Shown one piece after another: positions 42,579-51,493 of a stretch of 64,000 bases of DNA. This DNA is from Zavarzinia compransoris (lineage in GTDB: Bacteria > Pseudomonadota > Alphaproteobacteria > Zavarziniales > Zavarziniaceae), in contig NZ_QGLF01000003.1 of the NCBI RefSeq assembly GCF_003173055.1, positions 349,355-413,354 on the forward strand. Direction: 5' to 3'. The position numbers and the translations under genes are program-made. The notes below the pieces were generated by a model, which was not told the origin of the DNA, did not search any database, and saw only the letters and a list, made by a program, of their open reading frames with translations. Each line of letters starts with the position of its first letter. Positions within the stretch are counted from its first letter, which is position 1.

Positions 42579-43625
42579 CTATTTCAGCCACAGCACCGGC
42601 TTCGGCCCGTCCGCCCGCTCCGCCTCGTAAAGGGCGCTGCGGCCGGCCCAGGCGGCAAGGTCGGCCGGCCGGTATCCCTGGGGCCACAGGCGCCGCTCGG
42701 CGATGCTGCCGACCCGCACGTCGGAAAGCGGGAAGCTGCGTTCGGCGCCCGCCGCATCCCGCAGCACCAGGGTCGCGGTCGGCCAGACTTCGTTCTGCGG
42801 GTCCGGGCGGTATTCGATGCCGGTGACGGTCAGGACCTCGGCGGTGCCGGGCGGGCCGGGCAGCCGGGGATCGAAAGCCGTCGCCGCCTTGCCGCTCAGC
42901 CAGGCGAGGGGCGTGCCCAGGCCGGACAGGCCGTGTTCCCGGTGCAGGGCATCGGCGGTCCGCCGCCATAAGGCGTCGAAACTGTTCAGCAGGCGCCGGC
43001 GCCGGGCCTCGCCCGCCGGCGCCAGATCGAGGCCGCCGGCAACGACATCGTACCAGCGGCCGAAGAACCAGGTGCCGTCCAGCCCGTCGCCGTCGCCCTG
43101 CCACTCGGTGGCCAGGACCCGGCAGCCGGGCTTGCCGTCGATGCGGGGGGCGAAGATCTCGGGGCCGAATTCATTGACGGTGAAGGAACTCGCCGCCGTC
43201 GCGAAGCCGGCCCCGGTCCCGGCGATGGTGACGGTCCAATAGGAAACGCCCAGGCCGTTGGAGATGCCGTTCAGCCGGGCGGTGACGATCTCGGCCGCGC
43301 CGTCGCCGTCGACATCGGCCCGATAGGCGAGGACATCCGCCGGGCTGCCCATGGAAAAGCCGGGCTCGGGGCGGAGCGTGGTGCCGGCATCGTCGGCCAG
43401 ATATTCGATGAAATTGCCGTCCTCGTTGCGGCAGACGCCGAAGCGGCCGGCGCCCAGCGGCACGGCCATGCCGTCGCCCGCCAGGCAGGGCGCGGGCGCG
43501 GCGGCATCGGGCCGGTCCGGGCGGTGCCCGCTGCCGAGGTCGCAGGACGGATCGGCCAGCGCCCCCCTTCCCGCCAGCGGTCCCGCCAGCGCCGTCGCGA
43601 AGACCATCAGAAGCCAAAGCCGCAT
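42579..43625 (-). CDS. Secreted uncharacterised protein with FG-GAP/VCBS-like motif
   Basis: A 348-residue protein with a Sec signal (MRLWLLMVFATALAGPLA then GRGALA, cleavage near residue 24). The mature part includes YRADVDGDGAAEIVTARL, a calcium-loop-like D-x-D-x-D pattern of FG-GAP/VCBS repeats, and several cysteines (CDLG, CLAG, CRNED). I do not recognise a complete family. The ATG at 43625 was chosen because GGGGAG lies seven bases upstream; an in-frame ATG at 43640 is possible. It diverges from the cbb3 oxidase operon. Confidence 0.75.
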   Translation of the reverse strand: MRLWLLMVFATALAGPLAGRGALADPSCDLGSGHRPDRPDAAAPAPCLAGDGMAVPLGAGRFGVCRNEDGNFIEYLADDAGTTLRPEPGFSMGSPADVLAYRADVDGDGAAEIVTARLNGISNGLGVSYWTVTIAGTGAGFATAASSFTVNEFGPEIFAPRIDGKPGCRVLATEWQGDGDGLDGTWFFGRWYDVVAGGLDLAPAGEARRRRLLNSFDALWRRTADALHREHGLSGLGTPLAWLSGKAATAFDPRLPGPPGTAEVLTVTGIEYRPDPQNEVWPTATLVLRDAAGAERSFPLSDVRVGSIAERRLWPQGYRPADLAAWAGRSALYEAERADGPKPVLWLK

Positions 43626-43733
43626 CGACCACTCCCCCATCCGTTGCCGTTGATCCTGGCGTCCGCCCTGCCGGACCGCTGTGAACCGGCTCACCCCTTC
43701 GGGGCGATATGCCGCAACGGGCCCCCGCGGCTT

Positions 43734-43747
43734 CTGATCTGGATCAA
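43734..43747. promoter_or_regulatory. FNR/FixK-type box upstream of ccoN
   Basis: CTGAT-ctgg-ATCAA matches the FNR/ANR/FixK consensus TTGAT-N4-ATCAA at nine of ten specified bases. It lies 69 bp before the ccoN start, a position suited to class II activation. cbb3 oxidase operons in alphaproteobacteria are usually induced at low oxygen by FnrN or FixK, which makes this a strong candidate. Confidence 0.8.
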
Positions 43748-43815
43748 GGCGGCGGACCCCCGGCCGGCCGACAGTGCCGCAAAGTTTTCATGATCGCCAG
43801 CGAGGGGCGAAGACG

Positions 43816-45303
43816 ATGACAATGGCAACAACGATGACGGCCGGGGCCGTATCCCCGGGGCGGGCCGGCGACGCACCCGTCGCCTACCGCGACGATGTGG
43901 TGCGCTGGTTCATGATCGCGGCGGTGTTCTGGGCCATCGTCGGCATGCTGGTCGGGGTGGTGATCGCCGCCCAGCTGACCTGGCCGGCGCTGAACCTGGG
44001 GCTGCCCTGGACCAGCTTCGGCCGCCTGCGGCCGGTCCACACCTCGGGCGTGATCTTCGCCTTCGGCGGCTCGATGCTGATCGGGACCTCGTTCCACATC
44101 GTGCAGCGCACCTGCCGGGCGCGGCTGTTCGGCGGCTTCGCCCCGGAATTCGTCTTCTGGGGCTATCAGTTCTTCATCGTGATGGCGGCGCTGTCCTACG
44201 TCCTCGGCGGCTCGCAGTCCAAGGAATATGCGGAACCCGAGTGGTATCTCGACATCTGGCTGGCCGTCGTCTGGGTGACCTACCTGGTGGTCTTCCTCGG
44301 CACGATCATGAAGCGCCGCGAGCAGCATATCTATGTCTCGCTGTGGTACTTCCTGGCCTTCATCGTCACCATCGCGGTGCTGCATATCGTCAACAACCTG
44401 GCGGTGCCGGTGTCCCTGCTCGGCTCGAAGAGCTATGCGCTCTTCTCCGGCGTGCAGGATGCGATGACGCAATGGTGGTACGGCCATAACGCGGTCGGCT
44501 TCTTCCTGACCGCCGGCTTCCTCGGCATGATGTATTACTTCATCCCGAAGCAGGCGGAACGGCCGATCTGGTCCTATCGCCTGTCCATCGTGTCGTTCTG
44601 GTCGCTGATCTTCATCTACATCTGGGCCGGCCCGCACCACCTGCATTACACCGCGCTGCCCGACTGGGTGCAGACCCTGGGCATGACCTTCTCGATCATG
44701 CTGTGGATGCCGAGCTGGGCCTCGATGGTGAACGGCATCATGACCGTCTCGGGCCGCTGGGACCGGCTGCGCACCGATCCGATCCTGCGCTTCATGGTGG
44801 TCGCCGCCGCCTTCTACGGCATGTCGACCTTCGAGGGGCCGCTGATGTCGATCCGGGCGGTGAACGGCCTGTCGCATTACACCGACTGGACGGTCGGCCA
44901 CGTCCATTCGGGCGCGCTCGGCTGGAACGCCTTCATTTCCTTCGGCGCGCTCTACTACCTGTTCCCCAAGCTGTGGGGCCGCAAGGCGATCTACAGCGAG
45001 AACGCCATCCGCCTGCACTTCTGGCTCGGGACCATCGGCATCGTGCTCTACATCACCTCGATGTGGACCAGCGGCATCATGCAGGGCCTGATGTGGCGCG
45101 CCTACGACAGCCTCGGCTTCCTGCAATACAGCTTCGTCGAGACGGTCGCCGCGATGCATCCCTATTACGCCATCAGGACCCTCGGGGGGCTGTGCTTCCT
45201 GGCCGGTACCGTCGTTATGGCGTGGAACCTGTGGATGACCGTGAAGGCCGGCGAACCGCTCGAAACCCAGGCGGCCAAGCCCGCCCTGGCCCCCGCCGAA
45301 TAA
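43816..45303 (+). CDS. ccoN: cbb3-type cytochrome c oxidase subunit I
   Basis: A 495-residue heme-copper oxidase core with about 12 membrane helices. Heme and copper histidines appear in [45 protein letters not shown] and [43 protein letters not shown] is the first helix. It reduces oxygen to water with high affinity and pumps protons. The ATG at 43816 follows gaggggcgaagacg. It opens ccoNOQP and lies behind an FNR-type box. Confidence 0.97.
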   Translation: MTMATTMTAGAVSPGRAGDAPVAYRDDVVRWFMIAAVFWAIVGMLVGVVIAAQLTWPALNLGLPWTSFGRLRPVHTSGVIFAFGGSMLIGTSFHIVQRTCRARLFGGFAPEFVFWGYQFFIVMAALSYVLGGSQSKEYAEPEWYLDIWLAVVWVTYLVVFLGTIMKRREQHIYVSLWYFLAFIVTIAVLHIVNNLAVPVSLLGSKSYALFSGVQDAMTQWWYGHNAVGFFLTAGFLGMMYYFIPKQAERPIWSYRLSIVSFWSLIFIYIWAGPHHLHYTALPDWVQTLGMTFSIMLWMPSWASMVNGIMTVSGRWDRLRTDPILRFMVVAAAFYGMSTFEGPLMSIRAVNGLSHYTDWTVGHVHSGALGWNAFISFGALYYLFPKLWGRKAIYSENAIRLHFWLGTIGIVLYITSMWTSGIMQGLMWRAYDSLGFLQYSFVETVAAMHPYYAIRTLGGLCFLAGTVVMAWNLWMTVKAGEPLETQAAKPALAPAE

Positions 45304-45316
45304 GGGGAGGGAGATC

Positions 45317-46054
45317 ATGGCCAACGTCTATACAATCCACGACGTCCTGCAGAAACACTCGATCAAGCTGCTCGCCGGCATCCTGGCGGCGGTCTCGGTC
45401 GGCGGCATCGTCGAGATCGCGCCCCTGTTCCTGATCGAGAACACGATCGAGAAGGTCGAGGGCATGCGGCCCTATACCCCGCTCGAACTGGCCGGGCGCA
45501 ACATCTATATCCGCGAGGGCTGCTATCTCTGCCACAGCCAGCAGATCCGGCCCTTCCGGGACGAGGTGGAACGCTACGGGCACTACAGCCTCGCTGCCGA
45601 ATCCATGTACGACCACCCGTTCCAGTGGGGCTCGAAGCGCACGGGGCCGGACCTTGCCCGCGTCGGCAACAAATATTCCGACGAATGGCAGGTCCGCCAC
45701 CTCGCGAACCCGCAGAGCGTGGTGCCGGAATCGGTGATGCCGTCCTATGCCTTCCTGGCGACGACGCCGGTCAGCGGCGCCGAGATCGCGGATCACCTCC
45801 GCGCGCTCCGCGTCACCGGCGTCCCCTATACGGACGAGCAGATCGCCAGCGCCGCGGCGGATTTCACCGCCCAGGCCAGCCCGGACGGGGCGGATGCCGC
45901 CTTCGACGCCCGCTGGCCGAAAGCCGCGTCGCGCGATTTCGACGGCAACCCGGAACAGGTCACCGAGATGGACGCCCTCGTCGCCTACCTGCAAATGCTG
46001 GGCACGCTGGTCGACTTCCCGAAGATCGTGCCCGACGCCGACTTCAACCGCTGA
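45317..46054 (+). CDS. ccoO: cbb3-type cytochrome c oxidase subunit II (mono-heme)
   Basis: A 245-residue membrane-anchored cytochrome c. One N-terminal helix (about 15-40, [22 protein letters not shown]) is followed by the heme motif CYLCH in [28 protein letters not shown], a highly conserved CcoO block. [22 protein letters not shown] and a methionine-ligand region near SVMPSYAFL follow. It passes electrons from CcoP to CcoN. A strong ribosome site (ggggaggga) precedes the ATG. Confidence 0.97.
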   Translation: MANVYTIHDVLQKHSIKLLAGILAAVSVGGIVEIAPLFLIENTIEKVEGMRPYTPLELAGRNIYIREGCYLCHSQQIRPFRDEVERYGHYSLAAESMYDHPFQWGSKRTGPDLARVGNKYSDEWQVRHLANPQSVVPESVMPSYAFLATTPVSGAEIADHLRALRVTGVPYTDEQIASAAADFTAQASPDGADAAFDARWPKAASRDFDGNPEQVTEMDALVAYLQMLGTLVDFPKIVPDADFNR

Positions 46055-46069
46055 CCGGAGGGCAACATC

Positions 46070-46240
46070 ATGGATTACGAAAGTGCCCTGGTGTGGAGCC
46101 GGATCGCCGGCCTTCTCATCTTCTTCGGCCTCTTTCTCGGCTTCGTCGGCTGGAGCTACCGGCCCGGCAGCCGGCGCTACTACCAGGAGGCGGCCGAGCT
46201 TCCCTTCAAGGCCTCGTCTGACGACGGACGGGAGAACTGA
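46070..46240 (+). CDS. ccoQ: cbb3 oxidase small subunit CcoQ
   Basis: A 56-residue protein with one membrane helix (about 12-30, IAGLLIFFGLFLGFVGWSY) and a short basic then acidic tail. It matches FixQ/CcoQ in size, position and the YRPGSRRYYQEAAELPF region. It stabilises the interaction of CcoP with the CcoNO core. GGAGG lies seven bases before the ATG, and the stop is 2 bp before ccoP. Confidence 0.93.
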   Translation: MDYESALVWSRIAGLLIFFGLFLGFVGWSYRPGSRRYYQEAAELPFKASSDDGREN

Positions 46241-46242
46241 TC

Positions 46243-47121
46243 ATGACCGAACACCGGAAATATGAAATCGACCCGGTTACGGGCAGCCCGATCCACCCCC
46301 ATTCCTGGGACGGCATCGGCGAACTGGAGACGCCGCCCCCGCGCTGGTGGGTGCTGGTCTATCTCGTCTGCATCGTCTTCGCCCTCGGTTGGTGGGTGGC
46401 CTATCCGGCCTGGCCGACGATCTCGGGCTATACCAAGGGGCTGCTCGGCTTCTCCACCCGCGCCGACGTGGCGGAACAGATCGCCGCGGCCAAGGCCGCC
46501 CAGGCGCCCCTGAACGACCGCCTGGCCAAGGCCGACTACACGGCGATCGCGGCCGATCCCGAACTGTCGGCCTTCGCGCTCGCCGGCGGCAAGGCGCTGT
46601 TCGGCGAGAATTGCGCGCAGTGCCACGGCTCAGGTGCTGCCGGCAATGTCGGCTATCCGAACCTGCTCGACGACGACTGGCTGTGGGGCGGCGATTTCGC
46701 CACCCTGCAGGCGACGCTGGAGCACGGCATCCGCGCCACCACCGACGCCGATACCCGCCAGTCGCTGATGCCGGCCTTCGGCAAGGACGGCATGCTGACC
46801 CGGGCCCAGGTCGACGATGTCGCCGCCTATGTCCTCTCGCTCTCGGGCGGGGCGGCGGATGCGGCGGCGGCGGAACGCGGGACCCAGGTCTTCGCCGACA
46901 ATTGTGCCTCGTGCCACGGCGACAAGGGCGTCGGTCTCCGCGATACCGGCGGACCGCGCCTCGACGATGCGATCTGGCTCTATCACGGCGATGTAAAATC
47001 GGTCGCCGCGCAGATCTGGAACCCGCGCCACGGCGTGATGCCGGCCTGGGCCGGGCGCCTCGATCCGCTCGCGATCAAGAAGCTCGTCTATTACGTCCAC
47101 AGCCTCGGCGGGGGCGAGTAA
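46243..47121 (+). CDS. ccoP: cbb3-type cytochrome c oxidase subunit III (di-heme)
   Basis: A 292-residue protein. The cytoplasmic N-terminus contains DPVTGSPIHPHSWDGIGELETPPPRWWV, then one membrane helix (about 33-53) and two cytochrome c domains with CAQCH and CASCH. Methionine ligands are plausible in SLMPAFGKDGML and HGVMPAWAGRL. It accepts electrons from soluble or membrane cytochrome c. The ribosome site GGAG lies inside the end of ccoQ. Confidence 0.97.
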   Translation: MTEHRKYEIDPVTGSPIHPHSWDGIGELETPPPRWWVLVYLVCIVFALGWWVAYPAWPTISGYTKGLLGFSTRADVAEQIAAAKAAQAPLNDRLAKADYTAIAADPELSAFALAGGKALFGENCAQCHGSGAAGNVGYPNLLDDDWLWGGDFATLQATLEHGIRATTDADTRQSLMPAFGKDGMLTRAQVDDVAAYVLSLSGGAADAAAAERGTQVFADNCASCHGDKGVGLRDTGGPRLDDAIWLYHGDVKSVAAQIWNPRHGVMPAWAGRLDPLAIKKLVYYVHSLGGGE

Positions 47122-47125
47122 CACC

Positions 47126-48577
47126 ATGAGCACGACCATGACCAGCCGTACCCCGGCCACCATCGACGAAGCGGATATCCCCGTCTGGTCGCACCGGCCC
47201 AAAGTCATGCCGAAGAAGGTGAAGGGCCCGATCCGGAACCTGAAGTGGCTGGTCATGGCCGTGCTGCTCGGCATCTACTGGGGGGTGCCGTGGCTGCGCT
47301 TCGACCGCGGCCCCTTCGCCCCCGACCAGGCGGTGCTGATCGACCTGCCTGGGCGCAAGGCCTATTTTCTGTGGTTCGAGATCTGGCCGCAGGAGATCTA
47401 TATCCTGGCCGGGCTGCTGATCGTCGCCGCCATCGGCCTGTTCTTCGCCACCGCCATGCTGGGCCGGGTCTGGTGCGGTTACGCCTGCCCGCAGACGGTG
47501 TGGACCGACCTGTTCATGCTGGTCGAACGCTGGATCGAGGGCGACCGCGCCCAGCGGATGAAGCTGGACCGCGCACCCTTCTCCGTCTCGAAGCTGGGCA
47601 AGCGGGCGGCGAAATACCTGTCCTGGGCCCTGATCGGGGCCATGACCGGCGGCGCCTGGATCCTCTATTTCAACGATGCGCCGACGGTGGTGCCGGCCCT
47701 TTTCACCGGCAGCGCCGGTTTCGCGGTCTATGCCACCGTCGCCTTCCTCACCGCCTCCACCTATCTCATGGCGGGGGTGGCGCGGGAGAATGTCTGCACC
47801 TTCATGTGTCCCTATGCCCGCTTCCAGTCGGCCATGTTCGACAAGGATACGCTGGTCGTCAGCTATCATCCGGCGCGGGGCGAGAAGCGGGGCAAGCACA
47901 AGGCCGGCGAAAGCTGGGATGGCCGCGGCCATTGCATCGACTGCCGGCAATGCGTCGAGGTCTGCCCGACCGGGATCGACATCCGCGACGGCCTGCAGAT
48001 GAGCTGTATCTCCTGCGGTCTCTGTGTCGATGCCTGCAACACCATCATGGACCGGCTGAGCCTGCCCCACGGCCTCATCGCCTATGATACCGAACGCAAC
48101 CTGGAACTGGCGGCGGCGGGCAAGCCCCGGGTGTGGCGCTTCCTGCGCCTGCGCACCATCGGCTACGGCCTGGTGTTCACCCTGGCCTTCGCGGGCGTGC
48201 TCTATGCCCTGATCGCCCGCGCGCCGCTCGAAGCCTCGGTGCTGGCGGATCGCAATCCCCTGTTCGTCAGGCTGTCCAACGGCGATTTCCGCAACGGCTA
48301 TACCCTGAAGCTCCTGAACAAGAGCAACGAGCCGCAGCAGGTGGCGATCACCCTCGACGGGCTGGCCGGCGGCGAATTGTCCATCCTCTCCCATGAGAAC
48401 GAGGCGAGCCCGCTGATCGACCTCGCCCCCGACACGGTCGCCGCCGTCCGCGTCTTCGTCCGCCTGCCGGCGGCGGCCTGGGGCGGCGCGCCGCTCGACT
48501 ACGGCTTCACCATCCACGATGCCGCCCGCGGCCTGACCCTGACCGCGCCCGCCCGTTTCGAAGGACCGCAGAAATGA
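47126..48577 (+). CDS. ccoG: cbb3 oxidase assembly protein CcoG (RdxA/FixG)
   Basis: A 483-residue membrane iron-sulfur protein with about five membrane helices. VWCGYACPQTVWTDLFMLVERWIEG is the family's NapH-like motif. Two 4Fe-4S ferredoxin clusters follow: CIDCRQCVEVCP and CISCGLCVDACN. The C-terminal periplasmic domain is immunoglobulin-like. The protein helps deliver copper to the oxidase, probably by reducing Cu(II). Its end overlaps ccoH by four bases. Confidence 0.96.
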   Translation: MSTTMTSRTPATIDEADIPVWSHRPKVMPKKVKGPIRNLKWLVMAVLLGIYWGVPWLRFDRGPFAPDQAVLIDLPGRKAYFLWFEIWPQEIYILAGLLIVAAIGLFFATAMLGRVWCGYACPQTVWTDLFMLVERWIEGDRAQRMKLDRAPFSVSKLGKRAAKYLSWALIGAMTGGAWILYFNDAPTVVPALFTGSAGFAVYATVAFLTASTYLMAGVARENVCTFMCPYARFQSAMFDKDTLVVSYHPARGEKRGKHKAGESWDGRGHCIDCRQCVEVCPTGIDIRDGLQMSCISCGLCVDACNTIMDRLSLPHGLIAYDTERNLELAAAGKPRVWRFLRLRTIGYGLVFTLAFAGVLYALIARAPLEASVLADRNPLFVRLSNGDFRNGYTLKLLNKSNEPQQVAITLDGLAGGELSILSHENEASPLIDLAPDTVAAVRVFVRLPAAAWGGAPLDYGFTIHDAARGLTLTAPARFEGPQK

Positions 48578-49056
48578 CCCTGGCCCAGGATATGTCCCGT
48601 TCCGGCCTGACCGGCCGCAAGGTGGCCCTGATCGTCGCCGGCTTCTTCCTGACCATCACCGCGGTCGACGTCTTCATGATCACCTCGGCGCTGCAAAGCC
48701 AGCCGGGGCTGGTCACCGATCATGCCTACGAGCGCGGCCTCGCCTATAACGCGGTGCTGGCGGCCAAGGCGCGGCAGGATGCGCTCGGCTGGTCCGTCGC
48801 CTACGAGCGGGTGGACGGGCAGTTGATGATCTCGATCAAGGACGCGGCCGGGCCGATGGCGCCTGATGACCTCGCGCTCCGCCTGCTGCGGCCAAGCGAT
48901 GCCGGAAAGGACCGGCCGCTGGTGCCCGTCGCCGCAGGGCCGGGGCGCTATACGGTCAACCTCGCCGAGGTCGAGGCCGGCCTCTGGCAGGTGGCGATCA
49001 GCCTCCGCCGCGGGGACGACCGCTTCGACCGGCTCGACGATCTGGTACTGCCATGA
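48574..49056 (+). CDS. ccoH: cbb3 oxidase assembly protein CcoH (FixH)
   Basis: A 160-residue single-span protein. The membrane helix is at about 15-38 (KVALIVAGFFLTITAVDVFMI), followed by SQPGLVTDHAYERGLAYNAVLAAKARQDALGW, the conserved FixH motif, and a beta-rich periplasmic domain. It is required for maturation or stability of cbb3 oxidase. The ATG overlaps the ccoG stop and its stop overlaps the ccoI start, so the assembly genes are translationally coupled. Confidence 0.94.
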   Translation: MTLAQDMSRSGLTGRKVALIVAGFFLTITAVDVFMITSALQSQPGLVTDHAYERGLAYNAVLAAKARQDALGWSVAYERVDGQLMISIKDAAGPMAPDDLALRLLRPSDAGKDRPLVPVAAGPGRYTVNLAEVEAGLWQVAISLRRGDDRFDRLDDLVLP

Positions 49057-51239
49057 CCCTTGCCGCCGACCACCTCCCGAACACCGCCGCCGCCACCGGC
49101 GACAGCCACAGCCTGCAACTGGCGGTCGACGGCATTCATTGCGCCGCCTGCGTCCAGCGCATCGAGCGCGCCCTGCGGGCGGAACCGGACGTGACGGCGG
49201 CCCGGGTGAATTTCACGACGAGGCGGCTGGCCCTGTCGTGGCGCGGGCCGGCGGCGCGGGCCGGCGATTTCATCGAACGCCTGGACGAGATGGGCTTTAC
49301 CGCCCGGCCCTTCGATGCCGGCGCGCTGTCGGCGGCCGATACGGCGCAGGACCGCAAGCTCATGCGCGCCATGGGCGTCTCGGGCTTTGCCGCCGGCAAT
49401 GTCATGTGGCTGGCGATCTCGGTCTGGGCCGGCGTGTTCGAGGACATGGGCCCGGCAACGCGGGGCCTGCTGCACTGGGTGCAGGCGCTGATCGCCCTGC
49501 CGGCGATCGCCTATGCCGGCATGACCTTCTATGCCTCGGCCTGGAAGGCGCTGCGGTCGGGACATGTCAACATGGACGTGCCGATTTCGATCGGCGTCAT
49601 TCTCGCCGCGGTCATGTCCGTGGTGCAGACGGTGATCGGCGCCGACGAAGCCTATTTCGATGCCGCCATCTCCCTCGTCTTCCTGCTTCTGGTCGGGCGC
49701 TTCCTGGACCAGCGGGCGCGCGGCCGGGCCCGGGCCGCCGCCGCCCATCTCCTGTCGCTGCATGTCGCCGAAGTCTCGCGCCTGACCCCGGACAACCGGG
49801 TGGAGGTGGTGCCGCTCGAACGGGTGGCGGCCGGCGACAGCCTGCTGGTTGCCGCCGGCGGGCGCATCCCGGTCGACGGCGTGGTCCTGGCCGGGCGCTC
49901 CGCCCTCGACACGTCGTCGCTGACCGGGGAAAGCGTGCCGGCGGCGGTCGGCATCGGCGACGAAGTCTTCGCCGGGACCCTGAACCTCGACGCCGCCCTG
50001 ACCGTCGGCGCCCGCGCCGTCGGGCCGGATACGGTGCTGGCCGAGATCGTCCGCTGCATGGAAGCGGCGGAACAGGGGCGGGCGCGCTATGTCGTGCTGG
50101 CTGACCGGCTGGCCCGGCTCTATGCCCCGGTGGTGCATACGCTGGCCGCCGTCACCTTCCTCGGCTGGTGGCTGTGGCCGGTCGGCGCCCCCTGGACGGT
50201 CGCCCTGCTCAATGCCGTCGCCGTGCTGATCATCACCTGCCCCTGCGCGCTGGCGATTGCCGTGCCGGCGGTGCAGGTCGCCGCTTCCGGCCGGCTGTTC
50301 CGCCGCGGCATCCTGATGAAGAGTGCTACCGCCCTCGAACGGCTGGCCACGATCGATACCATCGTCTTCGACAAGACCGGGACCCTGACCGAAGGGCGGC
50401 CCGAACTGATCGGCGAGCGGGCGGTGCCGCCCGCCTTGCTGACGCTGGCAAGCGGCATCGCCGCCGGCAGCCGCCATCCCCTGGCCCAGGCCCTGCGCCG
50501 GGCGGCGCCCGAGGCCCCGGTCGTCGGCAATGTCCGCGAAGTGCCGGGCGACGGGCTCGAAGTTGCGGTCGAGGGCCGCCTGCTCCGCCTCGGCCGGCGC
50601 GATTTCGCCGCCCCCGGGCGGGCCGAGGTCGACGACGGCTGCGCCGAGATCTGGCTGGCGGGCGAAGGGGTGGAGCCAGTCCGCTTCGCCTTCCGCGACC
50701 GGCCGCGGCCGGATGCGGCGGCGGTGATCCGCGACCTGCGCCGCGATCACCGGGTGCTGCTGCTCTCGGGCGACCGGGCGCCCGCGGTCGCCGACCTTGC
50801 CGGACGGCTGGGCATCGAGGACTGGCAGGCGGCCTGCCGCCCGGCCGACAAGGTCGCCCGGATCGAGGCCCTGAAGGCGGCGGGGGCGAAAGTGCTGATG
50901 GTCGGCGACGGCATCAACGACGCGCCGTCGCTGGCCGCCGCCGATGCCTCCATGGCGCCGAGTGCGGCTGCCGACATCGCCCGCACCGCGGCGGACGTGG
51001 TGTTCCAGGGCGCCGGCCTGGCGGCGGTGCCGGCCACCCTGGCGGTGGCCAAGCGGTCCCAGGTCCTGGTGCGGGAGAATCTGGGCCTGTCCCTGCTCTA
51101 CAACATCACCCTGGTGCCGCTGGCGGTCCTCGGCCTGGTGACGCCGCTGCTGGCGGCGGTCGCCATGTCGGTCTCGTCGCTGACCGTCATCCTGAACGCG
51201 CTGCGCCTCGGCAAGGCGGGCAAGGAGATCGTGCCGTGA
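49053..51239 (+). CDS. ccoI: Copper-exporting P1B-type ATPase CcoI (FixI)
   Basis: A 728-residue heavy-metal P-type ATPase. The N-terminal HMA domain has GIHCAACV (Cys30, Cys33). The membrane metal site is ITCPCALA. Phosphorylation is in FDKTGTLTEGRPE, the actuator in DTSSLTGESVPAA, and the hinge in GDGINDAPSLAAADASMA. Placement in ccoGHIS marks it as the FixI/CopA2 type that supplies copper for oxidase assembly rather than for detoxification. Start and stop overlap its neighbours. Confidence 0.96.
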   Translation: MTLAADHLPNTAAATGDSHSLQLAVDGIHCAACVQRIERALRAEPDVTAARVNFTTRRLALSWRGPAARAGDFIERLDEMGFTARPFDAGALSAADTAQDRKLMRAMGVSGFAAGNVMWLAISVWAGVFEDMGPATRGLLHWVQALIALPAIAYAGMTFYASAWKALRSGHVNMDVPISIGVILAAVMSVVQTVIGADEAYFDAAISLVFLLLVGRFLDQRARGRARAAAAHLLSLHVAEVSRLTPDNRVEVVPLERVAAGDSLLVAAGGRIPVDGVVLAGRSALDTSSLTGESVPAAVGIGDEVFAGTLNLDAALTVGARAVGPDTVLAEIVRCMEAAEQGRARYVVLADRLARLYAPVVHTLAAVTFLGWWLWPVGAPWTVALLNAVAVLIITCPCALAIAVPAVQVAASGRLFRRGILMKSATALERLATIDTIVFDKTGTLTEGRPELIGERAVPPALLTLASGIAAGSRHPLAQALRRAAPEAPVVGNVREVPGDGLEVAVEGRLLRLGRRDFAAPGRAEVDDGCAEIWLAGEGVEPVRFAFRDRPRPDAAAVIRDLRRDHRVLLLSGDRAPAVADLAGRLGIEDWQAACRPADKVARIEALKAAGAKVLMVGDGINDAPSLAAADASMAPSAAADIARTAADVVFQGAGLAAVPATLAVAKRSQVLVRENLGLSLLYNITLVPLAVLGLVTPLLAAVAMSVSSLTVILNALRLGKAGKEIVP

Positions 51240-51406
51240 GCGTGATGATCTATCTTTTGCCGATCGCCCTCCTGCTCGGGCTCGGCGGGCTCTGCGCCTT
51301 CTTCTGGGCCATGCGCAACGGCCAGTTCGAGGATATCGAGGGCGATGCCGCCCGCATCCTCTTCGACGACGAAGACCTGAAAGAAGGCCGGGGCACCGGC
51401 GCCTGA
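51236..51406 (+). CDS. ccoS: cbb3 oxidase maturation protein CcoS
   Basis: A 56-residue protein with one membrane helix (about 4-26, MIYLLPIALLLGLGGLCAFF) and the CcoS tail WAMRNGQFEDIEGDAARILFDD. The GTG start overlaps the ccoI stop; an ATG three codons later (51245) also fits. CcoS is needed to insert cofactors into CcoN. It ends the cluster and is followed by a 7-bp hairpin. Confidence 0.93.
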   Translation: MSVMIYLLPIALLLGLGGLCAFFWAMRNGQFEDIEGDAARILFDDEDLKEGRGTGA

Positions 51407-51433
51407 CGCATCCGCCTCTTGTCTCCTTCGCCT

Positions 51434-51456
51434 TGCCCGGCTATTCCGACCGGGCA
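51434..51456 (+). terminator. Hairpin after the cco cluster
   Basis: tgcccgg and ccgggca form a perfect 7-bp stem around a 9-nt loop, 28 bp after ccoS. There is no T run after it, so it may be a weak or factor-assisted terminator before zapE. Confidence 0.4.
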
Positions 51457-51493
51457 TGGTGGAGGCGTCGATGGTTGCTGCAAGGGGGGGCCG

